Shown here: positions 1 through 7,900 of the stretch, piece after piece
Layout: each line of letters starts with the position of its first letter
How positions within the stretch are numbered: position 1 is the first letter of the stretch
NCBI GenBank assembly: GCA_021378565.1
Contig: JAACJU010000001.1
Span: forward strand, 163,451 to 227,450
From: Arcobacter sp. LC1
Lineage (GTDB): Bacteria > Campylobacterota > Campylobacteria > Campylobacterales > Arcobacteraceae
Direction: 5' to 3'
Length of the DNA stretch: 64,000 nt
The notes under the pieces: generated by a model
What the model saw: only the letters and a program-made list of their open reading frames with translations
The model's database searches: none
What the model was told of the DNA's origin: nothing
Translations under genes and position numbers: made by a program

Positions 1-10
1 TTTGGATAAA

Positions 11-766
11 TTAATTTTCTATATATTTTTCATCAAAAAAAGAACCTACTTGAATATTTTCAAAAGCTGCTCGCATTGATATAAATATTCTAGGATTTTG
101 CTCTTCAAGTTTTTCTAGCATTTTTTTCATTTCAGCTCTTGCATGTGGCATTTTTATATCAAACCTCATAGCTGGACATGCCTCATCACTTACAACTTGT
201 AGTTTATTACTAAGAGCAAAAGCTTGCATTTGTCTTTCTCTACAAAAAATCAAAGGGCGAATAATCTTTAAGCCGTTTTCTGCTTCATAAATTGGAGGCA
301 TAGACCTAAAAGCACCTGAATAAAAAAAATTCATAAAAAAACTCTCCATTGCGTCATCAAGATGATGCCCTAGAGCTAATTTATTGTAGCCATTTTGCAA
401 GGCATAAGCATACAAATATCCTCTTCTCATTCGTGAGAAAAATGAACAAAAAGAAGAATTTTTTCGTATCTTCTCTTTCGCTAACTCAAAGATTTTTGTA
501 TCTAAAATTTCATGTTTTATGCCATATTTTTCGCAATGTTTTGTCAAAAAACTAAGGTCTTCTCCCATGCCGTAAGTAATGCTTAAAGCTGTAAAGCTAA
601 AGTCATAAGGTGCCACTTTTTTAATATGTTTTAAGGCATGCAAAAGAGTAGTTGAATCCTTGCCTCCACTAAAACCTACTAAAACTTTATCATTTTTTTC
701 GATTAGCTTGTACCTTGCATTTGTTTTTGCTGCTAGTTTTGAGATTTTTTTGCTGAGTTCTATCAA
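11..766 (-). CDS. TtcA-like PP-loop ATPase (tRNA thiolation family)
   Basis: This is an adenine-nucleotide alpha-hydrolase of the TtcA/TilS superfamily, probably a tRNA-modifying enzyme that activates a base through adenylation. The PP-loop SGGKDS is at residues 33-38, LGHHLDD at 132-138 and RPLIFCRE at about 170-177, all in TtcA order. TtcA binds a [4Fe-4S] cluster with a CxxC pair plus a later Cys. Here the first Cys (C107) and a late Cys (C197) are present, but the second Cys of the CxxC is Phe110. The start is TTG, preceded by an AGGA-like ribosome binding site on the minus strand; no better start is visible. It is divergent from the small ORF/moeA unit. Family membership is firm; the exact tRNA substrate is inferred. 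Confidence 0.85.
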   Translation of the reverse strand: MIELSKKISKLAAKTNARYKLIEKNDKVLVGFSGGKDSTTLLHALKHIKKVAPYDFSFTALSITYGMGEDLSFLTKHCEKYGIKHEILDTKIFELAKEKIRKNSSFCSFFSRMRRGYLYAYALQNGYNKLALGHHLDDAMESFFMNFFYSGAFRSMPPIYEAENGLKIIRPLIFCRERQMQAFALSNKLQVVSDEACPAMRFDIKMPHARAEMKKMLEKLEEQNPRIFISMRAAFENIQVGSFFDEKYIEN

Positions 767-822
767 GTAGCTATCCTAAATAAATTTTACAAATTATAGC
801 AAAAAGCTGAAAAAACTTTATT

Positions 823-850
823 AAAAGTCTCAAAATTAAGACTTTTTTTT
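823..850 (+). terminator. Orphan terminator-like hairpin between divergent genes
   Basis: An 8-bp perfect stem (AAAAGTCT / AGACTTTT) with an 8-nt loop runs directly into a tract of eight T on the + strand. It has the form of an intrinsic terminator, yet it lies between two divergent genes where no + strand gene ends, and just before the -10 box at 862-867. Confidence 0.5.
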
Positions 851-861
851 AGAAAAAACTA

Positions 862-867
862 TATAAT
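862..867 (+). promoter_or_regulatory. -10 box of the small ORF/moeA unit
   Basis: TATAAT lies 23 bases before the ATG at 891, with an AAGGG ribosome binding site in between. Campylobacter sigma-70 promoters usually lack a clear -35, and none is seen here. Confidence 0.55.
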
Positions 868-890
868 TAGACCTAAGATAAAGGGTATAA

Positions 891-1097
891 ATGAAAGATA
901 TAGAAATAAAAGAATTTGAAAATAAGATTATGCAAGATATATTGCCTCATATTGTAAGTCTAAGTAAATTAGAGATAAAAAATATAATTGATGAAGTGCA
1001 GATAAAAAATACATCTTTACCCAAAGGTTTTGGAGAAATGCTTTATGCAAAAATTTTAGAACAAAAACATAAACAACACAAAAAAGGTATAAAATGA
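891..1097 (+). CDS. Small hypothetical protein coupled to moeA
   Basis: This is a 68-residue protein that I do not recognise. It is Lys/Glu/Ile-rich, predicted mostly helical, with no signal peptide, membrane segment or cysteines. A good ribosome binding site (AAGGG) precedes the ATG. Its TGA stop overlaps the moeA ATG by four bases (ATGA), which argues for translational coupling and for a real gene rather than a chance ORF. A role near molybdenum cofactor synthesis is only suggested by position. Confidence 0.65.
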   Translation: MKDIEIKEFENKIMQDILPHIVSLSKLEIKNIIDEVQIKNTSLPKGFGEMLYAKILEQKHKQHKKGIK

Positions 1098-2326
1098 GAA
1101 ATATAATTAGCTTTGATAAAGCCATAGATTTTATAAATGACTTAGAACTTCCAAGCCCAACTAGGCAAAAATTATTTATTTCAGATGCCTTAGGTTTCAT
1201 TTTGGCTGAAGATGTAAAAGCAAAAGAAAATAGTCCAGCTTTCAAAACTTCTGGCATGGATGGCTACGCTTTTTGTCATGATGATTTTAGCAAAAATTCG
1301 AACGAAATCAAACTAAAAATTTTAGGGGACAATCCAGCAGGCAGTGAAAATTGCATAAAACTAGAAAAAAATACTTGTATCAAAACTTTTACAGGCTCAC
1401 TTATGCCAAAGGGGAGTGATACTTTAATACCTATTGAAAATGTTGAAGTTCAAAATAATTGTATTTTAATAAAAAAAGAAGTTCCAAAAGGTTTTGCTAT
1501 TAGGCCAATTGGAGAAAACTATAAACTTGACGAAATGCTTATAAAAAAAGGTACAAAAATATCTTACGCCCAAGTTGGAGTTTTAGCATCACTAAACATA
1601 TCTCAAGTTTTAGTTTATAAAAAGCCCCTAATTTCTATAGTAGGCACTGGTAGCGAGGTTTTAGACCTAGGTGAAACTCAAACAAATCATTCACAAATTA
1701 GAAGCTCAAACCATCTAGCTATTGAAGCCCTAGCTAAAAATTTAGGTGCAAGCACTTTGCAACTTGGGCTAGTAAAAGATGATATAGATTCGATCAAAGC
1801 CCTTTTTAAAGACGCTCTTAATACAAGTGATATACTTGTGACAACAGGTGGGGTTAGCGTAGGAGATTATGATTTTGTTCAAGATGTTATAAAAAATGAT
1901 TTAGGTGCAAAAGTTTTATTTCATGGTATAAATATGAAACCTGGTATGCATGTACTTCTTGCTAGAAAGGATAATAAAATTATCTTAGCACTTCCTGGTT
2001 TTGCTTATTCTTGTGTTGTTTGCGCTATTTTATTTCTTTTACCTCTGATAAAACAATTTAGCAAAGAAAAGCTAGAATTAAAACAAATTAAAGCTAAAAT
2101 GGAAGTTGATTTCAAAAAAGCAAATAAAAAAAGAATCTTTACAGCTTGCAATGTAAGATATGAAAATGGTGAATACTCACTAAACTTTGACGGTAAAAAA
2201 CAAGGAACTTCTGCAATTTTAAGTAATTTACTTGATAATCCTGCCTTGCTTATTCAGTACGAAGAAGATGAAGATTTAAAAGCTGGAGATTTGGTTGATG
2301 CTATGCTTATTGATACAATTTACTAA
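1094..2326 (+). CDS. moeA: Molybdopterin molybdenumtransferase MoeA
   Basis: MoeA inserts molybdate into adenylylated molybdopterin, releasing AMP, to give active molybdenum cofactor. The 410-residue length fits the family. Visible marks are the N-terminal SGMDGYA segment (about residues 53-59), the TGSLMPKG stretch, the MogA-like domain with the TTGGVSVGDYD motif, and the FHGINMKPG motif. The usual LPGNPVS motif reads LPGFAYS here, so this may be one of the two MoeA paralogues common in Campylobacter. It starts at 1094, overlapping the stop of the upstream small ORF by four bases. mogA, which makes the MoeA substrate, is present elsewhere in the window at 29984. Confidence 0.93.
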   Translation: MRNIISFDKAIDFINDLELPSPTRQKLFISDALGFILAEDVKAKENSPAFKTSGMDGYAFCHDDFSKNSNEIKLKILGDNPAGSENCIKLEKNTCIKTFTGSLMPKGSDTLIPIENVEVQNNCILIKKEVPKGFAIRPIGENYKLDEMLIKKGTKISYAQVGVLASLNISQVLVYKKPLISIVGTGSEVLDLGETQTNHSQIRSSNHLAIEALAKNLGASTLQLGLVKDDIDSIKALFKDALNTSDILVTTGGVSVGDYDFVQDVIKNDLGAKVLFHGINMKPGMHVLLARKDNKIILALPGFAYSCVVCAILFLLPLIKQFSKEKLELKQIKAKMEVDFKKANKKRIFTACNVRYENGEYSLNFDGKKQGTSAILSNLLDNPALLIQYEEDEDLKAGDLVDAMLIDTIY

Positions 2327-2446
2327 GATTTGGTATCTCAATATTTACATCTAATGCCAACAACTAAATTTTTATAGAACTTAATTATTTTGTAATGTAA
2401 GTATTTTTTTAAATCCTCTTCAAAAATATTTTAATTTTACTAATCA

Positions 2447-2480
2447 AATATCTATCCATCTCAAAAGACAGATAGATATT
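2447..2480. terminator. Bidirectional terminator between moeA and the M48 protease
   Basis: A perfect 10-bp inverted repeat (AATATCTATC / GATAGATATT) with a further 3-bp inner stem sits between two convergent genes and is followed by ATTTTT on the + strand. It overlaps the stop codon of the minus-strand protease gene by two bases. Confidence 0.7.
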
Positions 2481-3681
2481 ATTTTTCTTTGTATCCAAGT
2501 CTTTTTAGTCTTGCTATTAAAGGCGGATGAGAATAATAAAAAAATACAAAAGCCTTGCAAGAAAATGGAAAAGATTTATTTTCATTTATAAGTTTTAAAA
2601 GAGCTGATTTTAAATCTTCTTTTGAAGTTAAATTAGCACCAAATTTATCTGCATTATATTCATTTTTTCTTGAAATTAAAGAAATTATAGGCATAAGAAA
2701 AAAAGATAAAAATGGTGTAAAGATTAAAAATAAAATCATAAGTGAAGCTGGAGAATTTTCTAAATTTAAAGAGTTAAATAAACTCTGTGGTAAATTCCCA
2801 AAGATAGCAAAAAAGCAAAATAACATAACAGCCATCACTCCAATATTTTTTAAAATATCTTTGTTTTTAAAATGCCCTAGCTCATGTCCTAAAACTGCTA
2901 AAAGCTCATTTGTGCTTAGTTTTTCTATCAAAGTATCAAATAATACCACTCTTTTAGTCTTACCAAGTCCACCAAAATAAGCATTTAACCTTGAGTCTCT
3001 TTTACTAGCATCCACACTAAAAACTCCTTTAGATTTAAAGCCTACACTTGTTAGTAAATTTGTTATTTTTTTATCAAGTTTTTTATCTTCTAAAGGTAAA
3101 AATTTATCAAACATTTTTTCTCTAATTAATGGGTAAAGCATATTTGTTAAAATAATGATTACGAATATAAAAATAAAAGAATATATCCACCAAATTGGCA
3201 AATATGTAATTATTAAAAAAAGTCCATAAATTACAATATTCCCTAACACAAAAAACAAAATAGCGCTTTTTAGTGTATCTTTTATAAAAAGCTTAATAGT
3301 CATTTTAGAAAAACCATATTTTTTGTCAAGTCCAAAACTAGAATACAAAGATATTGGCAAAGAAAGCACCCAAGATATGACAATAAATAAATCAAGTAAA
3401 ACCAAAGTTTTAAGCCAAGCCTGCTCTATTTGTAAATGATTCTGTAAAAATACAATTCCAAATAAAACCCAAAGACAAAAAATCAAAAATGAATAAATAT
3501 GGCTTATTAGGGCTACTTTTTCCTTATCAATTGAATAATGCCCTGCTTTTATGTAGTTTTCTTTCGATAGAAAAAGAGCTTTTTTATCTAAAAATTTTGG
3601 GACATAAGAAATCTGATTTAAAGACACATAAACGCTACATAAAAAATATAAAATATACCCTATTACTAAAAATTCTAACAC
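2479..3681 (-). CDS. M48 family membrane zinc metalloprotease (Ste24/HtpX-like)
   Basis: This is an integral-membrane zinc endopeptidase of family M48. The 400-residue protein has several hydrophobic helices at about residues 1-20, 58-80, 90-115, 138-160 and 163-183, then the zinc site HELGH at 266-270, two more hydrophobic helices and an EYNADKFG segment carrying the likely third ligand. The length and helix pattern resemble Ste24/CAAX-protease-1 homologues rather than the shorter HtpX. The start is GTG with a GAAGG ribosome binding site eight bases before it. It is the last gene of a three-gene minus-strand operon, 16 bp after the thioesterase. The likely role is turnover of membrane proteins; substrates are unknown. 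Confidence 0.88.
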   Translation of the reverse strand: MLEFLVIGYILYFLCSVYVSLNQISYVPKFLDKKALFLSKENYIKAGHYSIDKEKVALISHIYSFLIFCLWVLFGIVFLQNHLQIEQAWLKTLVLLDLFIVISWVLSLPISLYSSFGLDKKYGFSKMTIKLFIKDTLKSAILFFVLGNIVIYGLFLIITYLPIWWIYSFIFIFVIIILTNMLYPLIREKMFDKFLPLEDKKLDKKITNLLTSVGFKSKGVFSVDASKRDSRLNAYFGGLGKTKRVVLFDTLIEKLSTNELLAVLGHELGHFKNKDILKNIGVMAVMLFCFFAIFGNLPQSLFNSLNLENSPASLMILFLIFTPFLSFFLMPIISLISRKNEYNADKFGANLTSKEDLKSALLKLINENKSFPFSCKAFVFFYYSHPPLIARLKRLGYKEK

Positions 3682-3697
3682 AAATCAACCTTCTAAA

Positions 3698-4069
3698 TTA
3701 TTTTATAGTTTTAAAAAAATCAAATACATCTTCAGGTATTTTGCAAGCTTTTTCATTATGGACATAAACTAAAGTTATTTTCAAGCTAAAAATTAACTCT
3801 TCGTCCTTGTATATTCTTTGCTCCATAAGTAAAGATGCTTTCCTTTTTGTGATACTCTCACATTTAATATCCAACATATCACCAAGCTTCGCTGATTTTA
3901 TAAATTCTGCTTCAAGATGCCTCGCTACAAAAAAATATTCGTCCGAATGTGGACTTAGCCCCTTGGAAAAAAATAGCTCGCTTCTAGCTCTTTCACAAAA
4001 AGAGATATAATTTGAATGATAAACTATGCCACAGCAATCTGTATCTTCATAATAAACTCTTATTTTCAT
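3698..4069 (-). CDS. ybgC: Acyl-CoA thioesterase, YbgC/4-hydroxybenzoyl-CoA type
   Basis: This is a 123-residue hot-dog-fold thioesterase. The N-terminal YYEDTDCCGIVYHSNY block, with the catalytic Asp in EDTD, followed by the ERAR helix, is the signature of the YbgC family, which hydrolyses short-chain or aromatic acyl-CoA or acyl-ACP. It lies 14 bp after the propeller/solenoid gene and 16 bp before the M48 protease on the same strand, so the three are probably cotranscribed. In many proteobacteria ybgC accompanies tol-pal, but not here. Confidence 0.88.
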   Translation of the reverse strand: MKIRVYYEDTDCCGIVYHSNYISFCERARSELFFSKGLSPHSDEYFFVARHLEAEFIKSAKLGDMLDIKCESITKRKASLLMEQRIYKDEELIFSLKITLVYVHNEKACKIPEDVFDFFKTIK

Positions 4070-4083
4070 ATCAAATCTCTTAG

Positions 4084-6174
4084 TTATTCTTCATAATCTA
4101 AAATAGAAGAATTATACTTAATTCCAAAAATATTTGATTTTTTTATATTCTTGTCATTTTTAATACCATATATTTTTTTAAAATTTTTAACTATTAAGGT
4201 AGTGCCAAAAACACTCTCATAACAATCAATTGCTCTTAAAATCATATCTTTATCTTCAAATTGAGTAATTTCTTTATAATAATAATACTGCATATAAATA
4301 CTAACTTTGTGTTGCCAAAAATCTATGCTCATATAAAGTGATATTATTTTATAGGCTCTCGCTAAATCTGATTCTTTTATACTTTGAATAGAATCATTAA
4401 AGTCATTTTTAGCTACATCAATAAAACCTTTATAGGCATCAGTTATTGATAAAAATTCATATTTTGTAATAAGATGATAAATTGATTTTATATTTTTTTG
4501 CTCAATCGCCTTATCAAGCAAATCTTTAACAGTTCCATAAGAGATTAGCATTTCAACTTTTGCTTTATAGGCTGGGAAAAATTTTAAATCTCTAGCAACT
4601 TTTTGAAATTGATTTGTATGCGTATCTAGTGTGATTAAGTTATGATATAACTCTTTTCCTAATTTTTCATATTCAATATAAAAATAAGCACTTTTTAAAA
4701 AAGGATATTTTTCTACATATCTATCAAAAAGTGCATAATGACTCGTAGAAAAAGACTCTCTCGCTTTCACAAAAATATCATAATTTTGCATAATATTTTT
4801 GAGTAATATATTTTTTTCGTCAATTTCCAAAAAACGTTCCAAACTTTTCTTGACATTTTCTATACTATTTTTATTTTCTAATAAATCTTTTTGAGCTTTT
4901 ATAAATAATTTATCCCAATATGTTTCAACTTTTGTGTAGCTTAAACTATTTTTTAAGAAAGGATATTGTTTTACCAATTCATAGGATATTTTATAATTTT
5001 TATTTACTAGATTTTGATTAAATTTAATTATATTTTCACTATGATTTAGAACTTTTTCATAATTTCCTTTTTTGCCCTTTAATTCAAAAAATGGACTAAG
5101 CATTTTATCAACAGTTTCTTTTTTATTTTCTCCTAACAAATACAAAGCTTGTTTAAAAACATTAAGCCAAGAAGCATTCATTATTTGCAAAAGTCTATAA
5201 TTTATATACAAAATAATATTTTTATTAATACATTCAAAGGCACTATCATATTTTTTTTCATTTATAAAATTCAAAGCTTGAGCTAATTGGTCTTGTTTGT
5301 CAAAAAAATACAAAATATTATCTTCACCCAATATTATTAATAAATTTTCATCATTAATCAAGTCTTTTATTTTAAGCTTGAGTTCAACAGAATACAAAAC
5401 ATTAATCTTTTTCAAATCAATTAAATTTAATGTTCCATTTTTTGTAGCACCTAGGACAGTAAGATTTTCAATATCAGGACGGCAAAAATCAAGACTAATA
5501 TCTTTGTCTTTTGCCATAATCTGAACTCTTTTAATCATATCATATTTAAAATAGCCAAAAGAGCTTTTTTCAAGCTTAAAAAATAAACCATTTTTAAAAA
5601 CTAATCCATCACCTATCTTAGCTTTCGCTACAAAAGAATCTTTTAGCTTTTGATATAATAAATCATAGATAAAAACCTTATTTGAAGCAGTAACCAATAT
5701 TAGAAGTACAGCATCAGGTGAAAAAAAATATTTTTTTATTTCTTCACTAATATCAATTTTAATTTGTGAAAAAAATTCCAAATCATTACACATATAACTT
5801 AGAATCTTATTCGTTTGGGTAAATACCAATAAAAATTTATCATCAGGTGAAACTAAAATATCTCTTATTTTTTCACTTGCAAAAATTTCAACCTTTTTAC
5901 TACTATCTTGTTCAATATCAAAGTAAGCTAAATTTATCCCATCTTTTTCTGCATAAAAAACTTTCTTATCTTCTGTAATATAAATAGCTAAAGGATTTTT
6001 AGGGATTTGTAATTGAATAGTTTTTTCAATATTGTTACGTGCCTTATCAATTATATATAAAAGCATATCCACATCTACTAAAAATAAAATTGTAGGACTT
6101 ATGTCTTTTATATAAAAAATCTTCTTATCAAAACCTAATTTTTCTCTTATGATAAACCCTATAGTATCTGCCAC
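4084..6174 (-). CDS. Beta-propeller plus alpha-solenoid protein of unknown function
   Basis: I do not recognise this 696-residue protein by name. Residues about 1-290 are a series of short beta-rich units with WD40/quinoprotein-like turns (for example SPDDKFLLVFT, SPDAVLLILVTASNKVFIYDL, KNGTLNLIDL), consistent with a beta-propeller. Residues about 295-650 are helical with repeated units, often around a YPFLK motif (VKQYPFLKNS, VEKYPFLKSA, ITKYEFLS), consistent with an alpha-solenoid. No signal peptide or membrane segment is seen. The start is GTG with AAAGG eight bases before it. It heads the operon with ybgC and the M48 protease. A scaffold role is a guess from architecture only. Confidence 0.75.
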   Translation of the reverse strand: MADTIGFIIREKLGFDKKIFYIKDISPTILFLVDVDMLLYIIDKARNNIEKTIQLQIPKNPLAIYITEDKKVFYAEKDGINLAYFDIEQDSSKKVEIFASEKIRDILVSPDDKFLLVFTQTNKILSYMCNDLEFFSQIKIDISEEIKKYFFSPDAVLLILVTASNKVFIYDLLYQKLKDSFVAKAKIGDGLVFKNGLFFKLEKSSFGYFKYDMIKRVQIMAKDKDISLDFCRPDIENLTVLGATKNGTLNLIDLKKINVLYSVELKLKIKDLINDENLLIILGEDNILYFFDKQDQLAQALNFINEKKYDSAFECINKNIILYINYRLLQIMNASWLNVFKQALYLLGENKKETVDKMLSPFFELKGKKGNYEKVLNHSENIIKFNQNLVNKNYKISYELVKQYPFLKNSLSYTKVETYWDKLFIKAQKDLLENKNSIENVKKSLERFLEIDEKNILLKNIMQNYDIFVKARESFSTSHYALFDRYVEKYPFLKSAYFYIEYEKLGKELYHNLITLDTHTNQFQKVARDLKFFPAYKAKVEMLISYGTVKDLLDKAIEQKNIKSIYHLITKYEFLSITDAYKGFIDVAKNDFNDSIQSIKESDLARAYKIISLYMSIDFWQHKVSIYMQYYYYKEITQFEDKDMILRAIDCYESVFGTTLIVKNFKKIYGIKNDKNIKKSNIFGIKYNSSILDYEE

Positions 6175-6295
6175 AAATTAACCTTTATTTAAGTAATTAG
6201 CATCTATTTATTAGAATTATAACCAATAATCACTTTTAAAATTGTTAAAAGTTTATTTTTTATGTTTCTTTTAGGTTTTACGCGAATAAATATCT

Positions 6296-6321
6296 AAATT
6301 ATAAAATTATTTTTATAATTT
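6296..6321. repeat. AT-only palindrome upstream of the APC permease
   Basis: An 11-bp perfect inverted repeat (AAATTATAAAA / TTTTATAATTT) with a 4-nt loop lies in the 254-bp divergent gap. It could be a weak terminator or an operator. AT-rich DNA makes such repeats more likely by chance. Confidence 0.4.
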
Positions 6322-6381
6322 TCAAGCCAATAAAATAATAAAATAAATTTTGACTTAGTTTCACATATTAATAATTTATAT

Positions 6382-6389
6382 GATATAAT
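6382..6389 (+). promoter_or_regulatory. -10 box (TGATATAAT) of the APC permease gene
   Basis: An extended -10 of the form TGnTATAAT begins at 6381, 40 bases before the ATG at 6429. The ribosome binding site AAGGAG is eight bases before the ATG. This fits the Campylobacter vegetative promoter consensus. Confidence 0.6.
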
Positions 6390-6428
6390 ATTTTTTCAAA
6401 TTAGAAAATTTAGAAAAAAGGAGTTGAA

Positions 6429-7769
6429 ATGAAAGAAAAATTGCAAAAAAGATATGGCTTTTTTGTTGCTTCATCTATGGTCGTTGGAATAGTTATAGGA
6501 ATAGGAATATTTTTTAAGGCCAAAGATGTCTTAGCTGCTGCTGGATTAAATCCAAAAGTTGCTATCGCAGCATGGGTTATTGGTGGAATTATAACCATTT
6601 TATCTGGACTTAGTGCTGCTGAACTAGGAGCTGCTATTCCTGAAACTGGTGGTATGATAGCTTGGATTAAGAAAATTTATGGAGATAGATTAGGTTTTGT
6701 TGTAGGTTGGACGTATATGATTTTATATTTCCCAGCGTTAATCGCAATGATTGGTTACTTTTTTGCATTATTTGCCGCTAACTTATTTGGTATTTCTCCT
6801 GAACATACCCATTTATTTATAATTCTTCTATCTTTTTTTGCAATTACTTTTATTTTTATAATGAATGTCATAACTTCAAAATTAGCAGGTAGAATTCAAG
6901 CTGTAACAACTGTAATCAAACTAATACCTTTAATTTTAATTTTAATTTTTGGATTATTATCGCATAACAACATTCAAGGTACTTTCTTTACAAGTCCAAG
7001 TGTTGTAAATATGCATTCAAGTTTTATGATTTTATTAGGAACTGCACTTGTACCTGTAATGTTTGCTTTTGATGGTTGGATTATTGTAGGTACAATATCT
7101 GGAGATTTAAAAAATGTAACAAAAGATTTGCCAAGAGCTATTATTTTTGGTTTAGGTTTTATTGTTCTTTTATATATTTTGTTAAATATTGGACTTTTAG
7201 AAGTTTTTCCAGCTCATGAACTAGCAAAAAAAGGTCTTATGGGCGCAGTTGCATTTCTTTTTGGAGCATATGGCTCTAAGTTAATATATGTAGGAATTGT
7301 TATCTCAGCTTTTGGAGTATTGAATGGAATTATCTTAGCTTCAACTAGAGTTCCTTATGCTCTTGCTATTGAAAACACTTTACCTAAAAAAGATTTTTTT
7401 GCTAAAGTTAGCGATAGACATAAACAACCTATAAATTCATCGATTACCATGTTTATTTTAACTATGATTTATTTTGTACTGATGTTTATAACTAAACAAT
7501 ATGGTGTTTTTGGTGATGTTCCTGTTGCTATATTTTGGCTTTTTTATTCTTTACTATTTTTAGGTGTTTTTATATTAAGAAAAAAAGATCCAGACTTAGT
7601 TCGACCGTATAAAGTACCTTTTTATCCTCTTGTGCCTTTGATTGCCTTTTTGGGTGGTGTAGTGATTTTCATTTCAGCTCTATATGCACACCCAATTTAT
7701 ATGGTAATTTCTTTAGTCTTGGCGCTTTTAGGCTTTATTGTTTATCAAAATCCTGCTAAAAATAAATAG
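6429..7769 (+). CDS. APC-superfamily amino acid permease
   Basis: This is a 446-residue cytoplasmic-membrane transporter with about 12 hydrophobic segments. TM1 contains the glycine-rich VVGIVIGIGIFFKA substrate-site motif of the APC superfamily, and GGMIAWIKKIYGD follows TM2 as in amino acid/polyamine permeases of the basic amino acid/serine-threonine exchanger type. TM6 carries the FAFDGWIIVG motif typical of L-type and SteT-like exchangers. It should move an amino acid by proton symport or exchange; the substrate cannot be read from sequence. It stands alone, with its own promoter and a hairpin after it. Confidence 0.88.
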   Translation: MKEKLQKRYGFFVASSMVVGIVIGIGIFFKAKDVLAAAGLNPKVAIAAWVIGGIITILSGLSAAELGAAIPETGGMIAWIKKIYGDRLGFVVGWTYMILYFPALIAMIGYFFALFAANLFGISPEHTHLFIILLSFFAITFIFIMNVITSKLAGRIQAVTTVIKLIPLILILIFGLLSHNNIQGTFFTSPSVVNMHSSFMILLGTALVPVMFAFDGWIIVGTISGDLKNVTKDLPRAIIFGLGFIVLLYILLNIGLLEVFPAHELAKKGLMGAVAFLFGAYGSKLIYVGIVISAFGVLNGIILASTRVPYALAIENTLPKKDFFAKVSDRHKQPINSSITMFILTMIYFVLMFITKQYGVFGDVPVAIFWLFYSLLFLGVFILRKKDPDLVRPYKVPFYPLVPLIAFLGGVVIFISALYAHPIYMVISLVLALLGFIVYQNPAKNK

Positions 7770-7793
7770 CAAAACAAGATTAAGATTAAAATG

Positions 7794-7821
7794 ATTACCC
7801 TTGCACTTTGGCAAGGGTAAT
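7794..7821. terminator. Hairpin after the APC permease
   Basis: An 11-bp perfect stem (ATTACCCTTGC / GCAAGGGTAAT) with a 6-nt loop lies 25 bp after the permease stop. It contains more GC than its surroundings, as expected of a terminator, although no strong T tract follows on the + strand. Confidence 0.6.
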
Positions 7822-7887
7822 ATAAAACATTAAAAAATATTCAAAAAAACTCTAAACTTATTAAACTCCTTTAAATTCAAAATCTTG

Positions 7888-7893
7888 TATAAT
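7888..7893 (+). promoter_or_regulatory. -10 box of uvrC, placed for a leaderless transcript
   Basis: TATAAT ends seven bases before the uvrC ATG, and no ribosome binding site is present between. Transcription would start at or one base before the initiation codon. Confidence 0.5.
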
Positions 7894-7900
7894 TGCTTAA

